A DNA stretch of 12,581 bases. Origin: Pullilachnospira_A gallistercoris. Its GTDB lineage: Bacteria > Bacillota > Clostridia > Lachnospirales > Lachnospiraceae. Shown here piece after piece: positions 1 to 8,100 of this stretch (the stretch's first letter is position 1; every line of letters starts with the position of its first letter). Below the pieces are notes generated by a model. That model searched no databases and was not told where the DNA came from. It saw only the letters and a program-made list of their open reading frames with translations. The position numbers were made by a program, and so were the translations under genes. The DNA lies in assembly GCA_018712125.1 (NCBI GenBank), contig DVHM01000028.1, positions 1-12,581 of the forward strand, given 5' to 3'.

Positions 1-1133
1 TCAAAGAAATCGATCAGCTGAGGAATGTCCGGGAAAATCTCAATTCTCGTCTTGACCATGGCCGCGATCTTCCTTAAGTCATAGTCCTTCGTAATGGTCT
101 TTCGGATATAGGGCTCGGCCATCTCATAGAACCGGTCGAAGTCCATGGCCTTGATATACTCGCCGTTCATCCATTTCAGTTTGACCATGTCAAACACCGC
201 CGGAGATTTGCTCATATGATGATAGTCAAAAGCCTCCACCAGTTCCGGCAGGGAGAAAATCTCCCGGTTGTCCTCGGGACTCCAGCCCAGAAGCGCCACG
301 AAGTTGACGATGGCCTCGGTCAAAAATCCCTGGTCCACCAGATCCTCATAGGATGAGTGACCGCTGCGCTTGCTGAGTTTCTGATGCTCCTCGTTGGTAA
401 TCAGCGGACAGTGCACATACACCGGAACCTCCCAGCCGAAGGCCTCATAGAGGCGGTTGTACTTCGGCGCCGAGGACAGGTACTCATTTCCCCGGACCAC
501 ATGGGTAATGCCCATGAGATGATCGTCCACCACATTGGCGAAATTGTAGGTGGGATACCCGTCCGACTTGATCAGAATCATGTCGTCCAGCTCCGCGTTG
601 TCCACAGTAATATCCCCGTAAATCTCATCGCAGAAGGTGGTGGTCCCGGTTCTGGGATTGTTCTGGCGGATCACATAGGGCACTCCCGCCGCCAGCTTCT
701 CCTCCACTTCCTCCTTCGACAGGGAGAGACAGTGCTTGTCGTAAATGCGGATCTCCTTTCCGCCGATGACCTGGCGGCACTGCTCCAGGCGCTCCTCATC
801 GCAGAAACAGTAGTAAGCCTCGCCCTTCTCGATCAGCTCCTTGGCATATTTCAGGTAGATCCCCTGCTCCTGACGCTGGCTCTGTACATAGGGCCCCACG
901 CCGCCGTCCTTATCCGGTCCCTCGTCATGCACCAGCCCTGTGGCTGCCAGCGTGCGGTAGATGATGTCCACCGCCCCCTCCACATAGCGTTCCTGGTCTG
1001 TGTCCTCTATCCGCAGGATAAAATCTCCGCCCTCATGTTTCGCGATCAGATAGGCGTACAGCGCGGTTCTCAAATTGCCCACATGCATCCGTCCCGTGGG
1101 ACTGGGGGCAAATCTTGTTCTGACTCTTTTCAT
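1..1133 (-). CDS. gltX: Glutamyl-tRNA synthetase, partial (C-terminus beyond the left edge)
   Basis: This enzyme charges tRNA(Glu) with glutamate using ATP in the cytoplasm and is a class Ic aminoacyl-tRNA synthetase. The visible 377 residues start MKRVRTRFAPSPTGRMHVGN. They include the class I HIGH-type motif HVGN at about residues 17-20, the RIEDTD block at 41-46, the RGNEYLSS block at 214-221, and a KMSKS-type loop reading KLSKR at 252-256. The frame is still open at the window edge, near the sequence IFPDIPQLIDFF, so roughly the last quarter (the anticodon-binding domain) is missing. The ATG at 1133-1131 is preceded by GAGGAG at good spacing and by a consensus-like promoter. The gene is divergent from the cotJ operon. 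Identity is very secure. Whether the enzyme also charges tRNA(Gln), as non-discriminating forms do, cannot be told from this fragment. Confidence 0.97.
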   Translation of the reverse strand, partial: MKRVRTRFAPSPTGRMHVGNLRTALYAYLIAKHEGGDFILRIEDTDQERYVEGAVDIIYRTLAATGLVHDEGPDKDGGVGPYVQSQRQEQGIYLKYAKELIEKGEAYYCFCDEERLEQCRQVIGGKEIRIYDKHCLSLSKEEVEEKLAAGVPYVIRQNNPRTGTTTFCDEIYGDITVDNAELDDMILIKSDGYPTYNFANVVDDHLMGITHVVRGNEYLSSAPKYNRLYEAFGWEVPVYVHCPLITNEEHQKLSKRSGHSSYEDLVDQGFLTEAIVNFVALLGWSPEDNREIFSLPELVEAFDYHHMSKSPAVFDMVKLKWMNGEYIKAMDFDRFYEMAEPYIRKTITKDYDLRKIAAMVKTRIEIFPDIPQLIDFF

Positions 1134-1189
1134 GTTCTCACTCCTCGTCTCAAAAGCCGCGGCAAAGGCGGCAAATTTTATGCTTTTTT

Positions 1190-1218
1190 ATGATAGGAAA
1201 AAAAAGAGGAAAAGTCAA
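1190..1218 (-). promoter_or_regulatory. Probable housekeeping (sigma-A type) promoter of gltX
   Basis: On the minus strand a -35 box TTGACT (1218-1213) and a -10 box TATCAT (1195-1190) are separated by exactly 17 bp. Each box matches the consensus at 5 of 6 positions. The spacer is very T-rich on the minus strand. Transcription would begin near 1183, giving a leader of about 50 nt before the gltX ATG. Confidence 0.7.
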
Positions 1219-1234
1219 TGGATTCGGAAAGCAT

Positions 1235-1263
1235 TTCACACATTCCCGCCTTCTTCATATGCT
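1235..1263 (+). promoter_or_regulatory. Possible promoter of the cotJABC-sod operon
   Basis: On the plus strand TTCACA (1235-1240) and TATGCT (1258-1263) are 17 bp apart, an acceptable but weak sigma-A-like pair. The -10 region read as CATATGCT (1256-1263) also resembles the mother-cell sigma-E -10 consensus CATACAnT, and B. subtilis cotJ is known to be sigma-E dependent. I could not find a well-spaced sigma-E -35 box, so which sigma factor is used remains open. It lies about 35 bp upstream of the cotJA start. Confidence 0.4.
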
Positions 1264-1295
1264 AAAAAGGAAAAGAGAGAAAGGAATCGTCTACG

Positions 1296-1502
1296 ATGAA
1301 TCAATACCAGGAACCGAGCTGTTCCAGAGGATGCCGTCCCCAGAACTCCGATCCCCTGAAGGGGATGGAGATCGCCATGGCGTATGTCCCCTGGCAGCAT
1401 TTTCAATCCATCTACGAGCCGGATAAAGCGCTTCAGGTAGGAACCGTCTTCCCTGAACTGAACAAACCATTCCTCGGGAAAGGAGGGTGTCCCCGGCGAT
1501 GA
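1296..1502 (+). CDS. cotJA: Spore coat-associated protein CotJA
   Basis: This is a small (68-residue) spore-coat protein; in B. subtilis CotJA is needed for assembly of CotJC into the coat. The family core is visible: MAYVPWQHF at about 28-36, then Tyr40, then the VGTVFPELNKPF block at 48-59. The N-terminus has two cysteines (Cys9, Cys13) and there is another at Cys65. The protein is slightly shorter than the Bacillus homologue (about 80 residues). ATG 1296 has AAGGA about 10 nt upstream. It is the first gene of a four-gene operon, and its TGA (1500-1502) overlaps the cotJB start as ATGA, suggesting translational coupling. Expression is expected in the sporulating mother cell, from family knowledge. 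Confidence 0.9.
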   Translation: MNQYQEPSCSRGCRPQNSDPLKGMEIAMAYVPWQHFQSIYEPDKALQVGTVFPELNKPFLGKGGCPRR

Positions 1503-1765
1503 TGCAGAATAACCGAAACAAAGAACAGCTGTTTGTCTGGATTACCATGGTGCATTTCATGATGGTGGACCTGATGGAATATCTGGATACCCATCCCACA
1601 GACACAGCCGCCATGGACAGCTTTTACCACTATTCCAGCCTCTACAACAAAGCCATGAAGGAGTACGCGGCGCTCTATGGACCGCTGACCATATCCACGG
1701 CGGTGCCCGATAAAACCTGGCGCTGGTCGCTTTCAAAGAATCCATGGGAGAGGGGGTATGTATAA
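1499..1765 (+). CDS. cotJB: Spore coat protein CotJB
   Basis: An 88-residue coat protein of the CotJB family, thought to act with CotJA and CotJC in the inner spore coat. Diagnostic features are the YLDTHPTD block in the first half, YGPL near the middle, and an aromatic C-terminal segment with WRW and PWER. The frame also allows a GTG at 1487, but that codon directly abuts AGGAGG (1481-1486), leaving no spacing. I therefore chose ATG 1499, which is 12 nt after AGGAGG and overlaps the cotJA stop as ATGA. The second ATG at 1502 is an alternative. The stop TAA (1763-1765) is followed immediately by the cotJC ATG. Family assignment is firm; the exact start is moderately sure. Confidence 0.9.
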   Translation: MMQNNRNKEQLFVWITMVHFMMVDLMEYLDTHPTDTAAMDSFYHYSSLYNKAMKEYAALYGPLTISTAVPDKTWRWSLSKNPWERGYV

Positions 1766-2473
1766 ATGTGGAATTATGAAAAGAGACTGCAGTATCCGGT
1801 AAACATCTCACAGAAGAATCCGGCCATGGCCCAGGTCATCATCACACAGCTGGGCGGTCCCGACGGAGAGCTTGCGGCATCCATGCGCTATATTTCCCAG
1901 CGCTATGTCATGCCTTACCGGGAAGTGGCAGGGCTGCTGACCGATATCGGGACCGAGGAGCTGGCCCACCTGGAGATCATCTCCGCCATCGTGCATCAGC
2001 TCACGGAAGGCCTGTCCCCGGAGGAACTGAAGGCCGCCGGCTTTGACAAATATTATGTGGACCACACCCTGGGCGTATATCCCCAGGCCGCCAGCGGAAC
2101 CCCCTTCTCCGCCACCTACTTCCAGTCCAAGGGCGATCCCATCACGGATCTGTTCGAGGACATGGCCGCGGAACAGAAGGCCCGCACCACCTACGACAAC
2201 ATTCTGCGTCTGGTCAAAGATCCGGAAATCTGCGATCCGATCCGTTTCCTGCGGGCCCGGGAGGTCGTGCACTTCCAGCGCTTCGGCGAAGCCCTGCGGA
2301 TCGTTCAGGATCATCTGGATTCCGACAACTTCTACGCCTTCAATCCGGCCTTTGACGCGGGCGCAGGCTCCGTCGGCAGAATTGGAAAGAACAGCAATTG
2401 CAGCAGCGCGAACAATCGCAGCCAGACCGGGGGCTGCGGCAATGGGAATAACTGCGGCTGCACCAGAAACTGA
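1766..2473 (+). CDS. cotJC: Spore coat protein CotJC, manganese catalase family
   Basis: A ferritin-like di-manganese catalase that splits hydrogen peroxide into water and oxygen, associated with the spore coat. The dimetal ligand pattern of manganese catalases can be read: Glu35 (GPDGELAAS), Glu65 and His68 (TEELAHLE), Glu136 (AEQKA) and His169 (REVVHFQRF). It is therefore probably active. At 235 residues it is longer than B. subtilis CotJC (about 190). The extra length is a C-terminal tail from about residue 200, rich in Asn, Gly and Ser and carrying four cysteines (212, 224, 230, 232). The start abuts the cotJB stop and has GAGAGGGGG about 10 nt upstream. The TGA shares one base with the ATG of the downstream superoxide dismutase gene. 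Confidence 0.93.
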   Translation: MWNYEKRLQYPVNISQKNPAMAQVIITQLGGPDGELAASMRYISQRYVMPYREVAGLLTDIGTEELAHLEIISAIVHQLTEGLSPEELKAAGFDKYYVDHTLGVYPQAASGTPFSATYFQSKGDPITDLFEDMAAEQKARTTYDNILRLVKDPEICDPIRFLRAREVVHFQRFGEALRIVQDHLDSDNFYAFNPAFDAGAGSVGRIGKNSNCSSANNRSQTGGCGNGNNCGCTRN

Positions 2474-2967
2474 TGCCCGTATACTGTGACCTGAAAGCGA
2501 TGACGGAAACTCTGCTCTTCGAGGAGCCTGCCGCCAGCGCCGTCATCCGGGGAAATGAGGAGCATCCCGACATCTACGGCACTGCCCTCCTGTATTCCTT
2601 CTGCGGCGGAACGCTTCTGGCTGTACAGGCGGCAGGGCTCCCTGTGGATTTTCCGGCATGTACGAGAGCCTTCTTCGGCTTTCACATCCACGAAGGGACC
2701 TCCTGCAGCGGGAACAGCGAAGATCCCTTTGCCGACACCGGAACCCACTGGAATCCCGGTGGCTGTGCCCACCCCAACCACGCAGGCGATCTGCCTCCTC
2801 TGCTGGGCAATCTGGGCACTGTCCTGTCTGTAGTCTACACAGACGCTTTCAGGCCGGAGGAAGTACTTGGGCGCACCCTGGTCATCCACAGCAGCCCGGA
2901 TGATTTTACCTCCCAGCCCTCGGGAAATTCCGGGGAAAAGATAGCCTGCGGAAAAATTGTCCGATGA
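2473..2967 (+). CDS. sodC: Cu/Zn superoxide dismutase family protein
   Basis: Predicted to convert superoxide to hydrogen peroxide and oxygen. In 164 residues all metal ligands of the Cu/Zn fold can be placed: copper by His71 and His73 (GFHIHEG), His92 and His139; zinc by His92, His100, His103 and Asp106 (HAGDLPPL). The structural disulfide pair is probably Cys78 with Cys159 (IACG). The C-terminal DDFTSQPSGNSGEKIACG block is typical, except that the position of the active-site arginine is Lys156. There is no signal peptide or lipobox, unlike most bacterial SodC, so the protein should act in the mother-cell cytoplasm or on the coat. It overlaps cotJC by 1 nt (TGATG), so it is almost certainly co-expressed with the coat catalase that removes its product. 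Confidence 0.88.
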   Translation: MPVYCDLKAMTETLLFEEPAASAVIRGNEEHPDIYGTALLYSFCGGTLLAVQAAGLPVDFPACTRAFFGFHIHEGTSCSGNSEDPFADTGTHWNPGGCAHPNHAGDLPPLLGNLGTVLSVVYTDAFRPEEVLGRTLVIHSSPDDFTSQPSGNSGEKIACGKIVR

Positions 2968-2981
2968 AACAGAGGACACGG

Positions 2982-2995
2982 TTCCTCATGAGGAA
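2982..2995. repeat. Perfect 14-bp palindrome downstream of sodC
   Basis: TTCCTCATGAGGAA is a perfect inverted repeat with no loop, 14 bp after the sodC stop and just before the larger hairpin. It could be part of a complex 3' end structure or chance; no function is assigned. Confidence 0.5.
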
Positions 2996-2999
2996 GGAG

Positions 3000-3025
3000 A
3001 CGGCCGGCAAAATGCTGCCGGCCGT
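3000..3025. terminator. Strong GC-rich hairpin between convergent genes (bidirectional terminator-like)
   Basis: ACGGCCGGCA (3000-3009) pairs perfectly with TGCCGGCCGT (3016-3025) around a 6-nt loop AAATGC. It lies between the end of sodC (plus) and the TAG of the TPR gene (minus, 3029-3027), one base from the latter. There is no real T-tract on either side (TCTACTCCTC to the right), so intrinsic termination is plausible but not textbook. It may also act as a 3' end stabiliser. Confidence 0.6.
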
Positions 3026-3026
3026 T

Positions 3027-3860
3027 CTACTCCTCGTAAAATTTCCGATAATCATCCTCCCATCCCCGCAAAATTTCATCGGGATGGAATTCCTCCTTCT
3101 GATAAAAACTGGTCTCCAGATTGTACATATCCACCGACTGGGCAAACAGCCGGATGTCCCTGCTCTCCCCTGCCGCCTCCATCTGCTCTCTCGCCCTCTG
3201 AATATAGGCTTCCGGCACCCGGAATTTCTTTGCCTTCTCCGCCATGCCCTCCCCGTCATTCCCCATCAGAAGCGCCAGCAGCAGAGCGTTCAGGCTGTCG
3301 TCCCTGCGGTTTCTCTGGTAGGCCATCTCAAAGCAGTCCGCCGCCTGGGGAAACAGAAACAGCCGCGCGTAGGCCGTCCCCATATTGTGCCAGATATCTC
3401 CCATAAAAAGCTGGGGCTGGTTTCGGACATTGTCCTGATTGAGGATCGAGTCGTAGACCGAGATTGCCTGAATGTACGCCTTCTGATCCATCAGCTGATC
3501 GGCAAAAATTTTCCTGCACTCGGCATCGCTCTTGTTCTCAAAATTCTGAATCTTCGTCAGCGTCTCTCTGATCTCCCCGGCAGTAAGATAGTCTGTGCCG
3601 GACAACAGATGCCCCACAAAAATGTGAAGAGGCACATTTTCCTTCAGCATCTCCAGAAGCTGCTGCTCCAGCTCCGGAATATGCAGTTCCTTTCCAATCC
3701 AGTGACACAGTTCCACCGACATGAAATCCTGGGGAATCTGATAGGTGTGATGATACAGAAAATAACTCAGTTCCTCCAGGGAATAGACGTTGATCGAGGC
3801 TCCCTCCAGATAATAGGGAATCGCCGCAATCGGCCGCTTACATAAAATCAGTTCTCCCAT
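3027..3860 (-). CDS. TPR-repeat protein, third gene of the Hsp70-like/helical-repeat operon
   Basis: A 277-residue soluble protein with no signal peptide or membrane segment. The N-terminal third (about 10-105) is an uncharacterised helical domain with a YSLEELSYFLYHH motif. Two TPR-like helix pairs follow: about 114-145 (with AYIQAISVYDSIL) and about 155-186 (with MGTAYARLFLFPQAADCFEMA). The C-terminus is acidic and rich in Arg, Glu, Tyr and Phe. TPRs usually bind other proteins, so it is likely an adaptor. The ATG at 3860-3858 has GGGAGGAG about 5 nt upstream, and only 17 nt separate it from the preceding Hsp70-like gene, so they are co-transcribed. I recognise the N-terminal pattern as recurring in Lachnospiraceae proteins but know no name or function for it. 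Confidence 0.85.
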   Translation of the reverse strand: MGELILCKRPIAAIPYYLEGASINVYSLEELSYFLYHHTYQIPQDFMSVELCHWIGKELHIPELEQQLLEMLKENVPLHIFVGHLLSGTDYLTAGEIRETLTKIQNFENKSDAECRKIFADQLMDQKAYIQAISVYDSILNQDNVRNQPQLFMGDIWHNMGTAYARLFLFPQAADCFEMAYQRNRRDDSLNALLLALLMGNDGEGMAEKAKKFRVPEAYIQRAREQMEAAGESRDIRLFAQSVDMYNLETSFYQKEEFHPDEILRGWEDDYRKFYEE

Positions 3861-3877
3861 CCTGCTCCTCCCGTTGT

Positions 3878-5116
3878 CTACTGTAAATGGATCACATGCT
3901 CCCAGGTCTTGCCCGAAGCCGGAACAATTTCCCCGAATCCCAGATCCCGGATATTCAGACAGATATCCCGGTCAGAGACCGGCCGGGCGCTGACGCGCAG
4001 CCGCGTGGTCCTCCTCTCCCGCTCCGGCAGATCCGTCAGCTCCAGTACCTCCACATGGGCCTCCCTGCTCTCCGGCTTCTGAATCCAGAACTCGATTTCC
4101 GGCGTTCCGTCCAGAATGACCTCACATTCCCCACGGCTCTCATACCAGCTCTCCCCGGCGCTGGCCAGAGGGTAAAAGCGAATCGTCTTCTGGTCGAGAA
4201 CTTTCAGAAACACATTGATCTTCAGCTCATTATCCCCCATGTAGACAAAGGGCCAGTCCCGCTCCCGGTTTTTCACGAACCCCGCATAGCAGGCGCCCTT
4301 GGAATAGAGGTTTTTCCCTACAAACACCCGCCTGCCCCGGCAGAGCTTCTGCAGGGACCGCTTCATCCAGTCCCCGTCAAACCCATCCCCGATCAGGTAA
4401 ACCGCGGAGACTGCCCGGCCCGCGAAGGCGCGGTCAATGATCTGCTCAAATTCCAGATCACGGTTATCCAGAAGGGAGCCATGGTTGCCCTGATGAAGCG
4501 TTACCACCTGCGGCGTCGTGTGCACGTTGCGCTCCAGGAGGCAGTGCCGGAGCTGGGGCTGCGTGTAATCAAAAAGCGCCACATCGCCGCGGAAAATCTG
4601 AGGCTCCTGGCTCAGCGCGTAGTAATAAAAACTCTCCCGGTAATCCACCAGCGCCACCCTGGACGCTTCCAGCCCCAGCGAGGAGGCCGCCATCGAGAAG
4701 AGTTCCGCCGTCTCAAGATCCAGCTTCTCCAGCGTAAACACCAGCTTCTCTACCGGCGCGACAGAGGAATAATATCCCGGTATCGACAACACCTTTCTCA
4801 GAAAAATAACCAGAAGATCCCGGGCCTCGTAGCGCTCCTGTTCCAGATAGACCTCCTCCCGGTCCAGCGCCTTCTGAAGCAGCTGGTCCACCCCTGCCGC
4901 CTGATGCAGTTTAACCTGTGTCCTGGCCTCGTTGCCGATCAGCCACTGCCCCACGCCCCGGCGCTTTGCCAGATAGGTGGGAATCTGATAATTCTCACTG
5001 CCCATCACTGTGCTGACCGTCTCCGGCTCATCCATATGCCTCTGATAAAAACTGAGCATCGTATATCGGTCATTGATGTCGATTCCCAGATACAGTCCTT
5101 CCGTCTTTTTGTCCAT
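3878..5116 (-). CDS. Hsp70/actin-fold protein with degenerate ATP motifs (DUF5716-like)
   Basis: A 412-residue protein that aligns by motif order to the Hsp70/actin ATPase fold. A phosphate-1 region is YLGIDINDRYTMLSF at 9-23. A phosphate-2 region is DVALFDYTQPQLRHCLL at 178-194. An adenosine region is VYLIGDGFDGDW at 239-250, followed by VGKNLYSKGACYAGF at 266-280. The C-terminal 100 residues are beta-rich (EVILDGTPEIEFWI), in the place where Hsp70 has its substrate-binding domain. The glycine/threonine-rich loops of active enzymes are replaced (DINDR for DLGTT, DYTQPQ for DLGGGT), so ATP hydrolysis is doubtful. ATG 5116 has AGAGGT upstream. The gene lies 10 nt after the giant helical protein gene and 17 nt before the TPR gene. 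I believe it matches Pfam DUF5716, from memory only. No function is known to me. Confidence 0.82.
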   Translation of the reverse strand: MDKKTEGLYLGIDINDRYTMLSFYQRHMDEPETVSTVMGSENYQIPTYLAKRRGVGQWLIGNEARTQVKLHQAAGVDQLLQKALDREEVYLEQERYEARDLLVIFLRKVLSIPGYYSSVAPVEKLVFTLEKLDLETAELFSMAASSLGLEASRVALVDYRESFYYYALSQEPQIFRGDVALFDYTQPQLRHCLLERNVHTTPQVVTLHQGNHGSLLDNRDLEFEQIIDRAFAGRAVSAVYLIGDGFDGDWMKRSLQKLCRGRRVFVGKNLYSKGACYAGFVKNRERDWPFVYMGDNELKINVFLKVLDQKTIRFYPLASAGESWYESRGECEVILDGTPEIEFWIQKPESREAHVEVLELTDLPERERRTTRLRVSARPVSDRDICLNIRDLGFGEIVPASGKTWEHVIHLQ

Positions 5117-5126
5117 AACAACCTCT

Positions 5127-8100
5127 TTATCTCAAGTGAAACAGCTGTTCCGTCATCTGCTCCAGCCGCTGATAGCTCTTGATCTCTTCTAAAAGCGCCA
5201 TCTCCGTTCCCGAAGCCAGACTGCGCTCCATCTGATTCAGGCGGCCATATCGTCCTGTCGCAGCCTCATCGCCGTTATCGGAACAGGTCAAAGACCCGGA
5301 AGCGATCACATTTCCCTCCCGAAGATCCCGGATCTCATAGTCCACGCTCTCTGCGGCGAACAACACAAAAGGCTTTACGTAAATGCCCTCATACATCTCC
5401 GGCAGTTCCTCCCGGACTTCCTCCCCCGCCCTCTTCCAGGAAATTTCCAGCTTCCTTCCGGCTTCTCCCCGATATTCCACGAAAGTCTTGTCATACAGAT
5501 GATACTTGATCTGAATGCGCGGGTCCGCCTTCCGGTAAAAAGCGAAGAAGATCCCCTTCTGGGTGGCCTGCTTGAACAGTTCGTCCAGAAGCGCGAACTC
5601 CTCCTCCGTCAATTCTTTTCCGTCAGTCAGATCCTGCATACAGGCGGCGCGGCAGATATCGTTCCACTTTTCCCCCTGCCGGTATCCTCTCCGGATATAG
5701 GAAAAAATGCTCTCCGGCACATCCCATCCCTTGCGGAAATACCCGTGGGCGTAATAGGTCAGAAAAGCCTCCTCCATCATCCGGCTGCCGCCCCCGGCCA
5801 CATAGGAGTCAAACACGTCAAAAATCTGCGTCTCCCGCAGCTCGCCGTAAAGGGTCTGTACCAGCATCCGCTCCTCCAGCTCATGGGTGGGCAGTTTTCG
5901 CTCCCGGGCTGCTCTCCAGAGACGCAGCAGCAGGCGGAAAGGCCCCATATAATAGCGGATCAGATAACCTGCCGTCATGGCGCTGACCACATTTTTGTCC
6001 AGAAGATAGCCGCACAGGGCAATCAGAAAGTCCTCTCCCTCGTACTCTCTGGCCGGAATCATCGCGTCACAGAGCATCCGAAGACTGTGTCTGGAGAGCA
6101 CGAGGCCGTCAAACCGTTGGATGAGCTGGTACACCCGCTGGAAGTGGCCTTTCTGTATCAGCCATTCCAGAATCCGGGAAAAGGTCTCCGCCGAAAGGTC
6201 GGAGAAATCCACCTCCTCCACAAAATAGCTCTCCACCAGCTCCTCCTGTTCGTGTTCCGGGAACAGAGCGAGAATGACCGGATAGAGCCAACGCTTGTAG
6301 GAAGCGCGCACTTCCGGAGCATGCAGCAGTCGGTCCAGACCGTGAATGTCGTCGGATGTAAAATCTGTCAGCTTCTTCCGCTGTCCGAACCCATAGAGAA
6401 TATAGGGGAGCTCTCCCGGCGCCAGCTCCTGCAGCGCCGGCGCCAGCGTTTTCGGATACATCAGTTCCTCCACATAGTAAGCCTCCGCATCTGCGATCAG
6501 ATACCCCTTCTCATGTTCCAGAAAAATCTGCCAGGTGTCGGAAATGACCGGCACATAGCTGCAACCGTTCTTTACCGGAGCCACAAAGGGCATCTCATAC
6601 TGGCTCTGATACAGAAACACCCTCGTGATTCCCGGACAAAGACAGATAACCTTCTTCATAAACAGCAGCTCCGCCATGGCCTTCGCCTGCTCCTCTGTCG
6701 GTTTCTCCCTCTGCAGCACATCCTGGTAAATCATGGCCAGATTGTCATCCATATGACCCAGACGCATCTGCTCTGCGGCAAAGGCGGCAATGGTGCGCTC
6801 ATACTTTTGGTAATCCTCCGGCGCCTTGGCCCTGTTGGCGATAATGTTCCCGTAGAGAAGGCCCTTTTTCTGGTAGGCCACACTGCTGCTGTACTGGAAA
6901 TATTTCGTGACGATCAGCGGCATCTGCTCCACACTGTTGTCAGGAATCGAGGACAGAAACGCCTCGTAGAGTCCTGTCATGGACATTTCCCGGTCGATAG
7001 CCAGCCGATACCAGGGCAGATACTTCTCCCCAAACCGGTGTCCCTTCAAAAGATAGCGCACGAGGGCGGTCAAGACCTCATCCCTCGGGCAGACGGCATA
7101 GGCCTCCCGGAGAATCTGAAAAATCCGCTCCCGGTATCCCTTTTCTCCCTCCAGGACCCCGGCCAGCTGCAGCGCCACATCCTCCGTCAGGCCGTGATGC
7201 TTTGCCGCCCACCAGAGAACCTTCACATGAAAGCTGCCGAGATTTCCCAGAAGGTAGGGATTTTCACGAATCAGACCATAGGCTTCCCCGTAGAGAATCG
7301 GCGTGTTCTCCCCCTCCTCCACTCTGCGCCCGATGGCCTTGAGTTTGCGGCTTCCACTCTTTCGATATTCCTCCTTCAGGGACACCAGAAAACAGAACAT
7401 CCAGAAATTACCCGGATGTTCCCTGGAGATGACCTCGATCTCCCTGGTCAGTTTCCGCACGTATTCCTCCTCCTGCTCGATCAGCGTACACAGGTAGAGC
7501 AGAAAGGCCCAGGCGACACTCTTCTTGTCGGAAATCTCCCGGCGGAGTTTCTGAATCAGCCACAGGGCTTCCTGACTCTTTTTGTTTCGGATCAGCGCGT
7601 AGGCCTTACAGAGCATGTACCAGTTCTTTCTCTCCTCCCGCCGCACTTCCGTGAGCAGGCTGTCCAATACCAGCTCCTGACTCATCTGATCCAACAGCAG
7701 CGCCGTACCGTCGCACCATTCTCCCGTGGTCTTCTGTCCCAGGAGAAACTGCTCGTAGAGACGCATCAGGGTAAGCACCTGTCCCCGGTACCTGTGGTCC
7801 ATCCCGAGAAACCGGTCATTCTTCCCGTCCCTGGACGCCACGATGGTCACTTCCCGATAGATATCCCCGCTCTCAAAGGAAATACGGGCATAATTTTTCC
7901 CTCCGTGCAGCCGCTCCTTATGGATATAGAAACTCAGCTCCATCCGATTGCCCAGGAAAAAGTCGGAGGTTACCTGCTCCTTCTCCACTGTGACAAAATC
8001 GCTGTCGCTGGCGACCTGAATGGAGATAAATCCCCAGTTATCCTTTGTGATGACAATGGTCTCTTTCTGATTCTCCCGGAGATCATAATACTCCCGCTGC

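Noticed and set aside
357..1193. Plus-strand 278-codon open frame opposite gltX
   Set aside because: The minus strand encodes an unmistakable glutamyl-tRNA synthetase over the same interval.
1487..1498. GTG at 1487 as the cotJB start
   Set aside because: It directly abuts AGGAGG with no spacing. ATG 1499 gives a usable distance and a classic ATGA overlap.
2043..2489. Second plus-strand frame inside cotJC
   Set aside because: The low-complexity Pro, Ser, Arg product overlaps the conserved catalase frame, so it is an out-of-frame shadow.
3887..5182. Plus-strand 431-codon open frame opposite the Hsp70-like gene
   Set aside because: Its product is Arg, Pro and Leu rich and without motifs, while the minus-strand frame has the Hsp70 motif order. 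It is a shadow.
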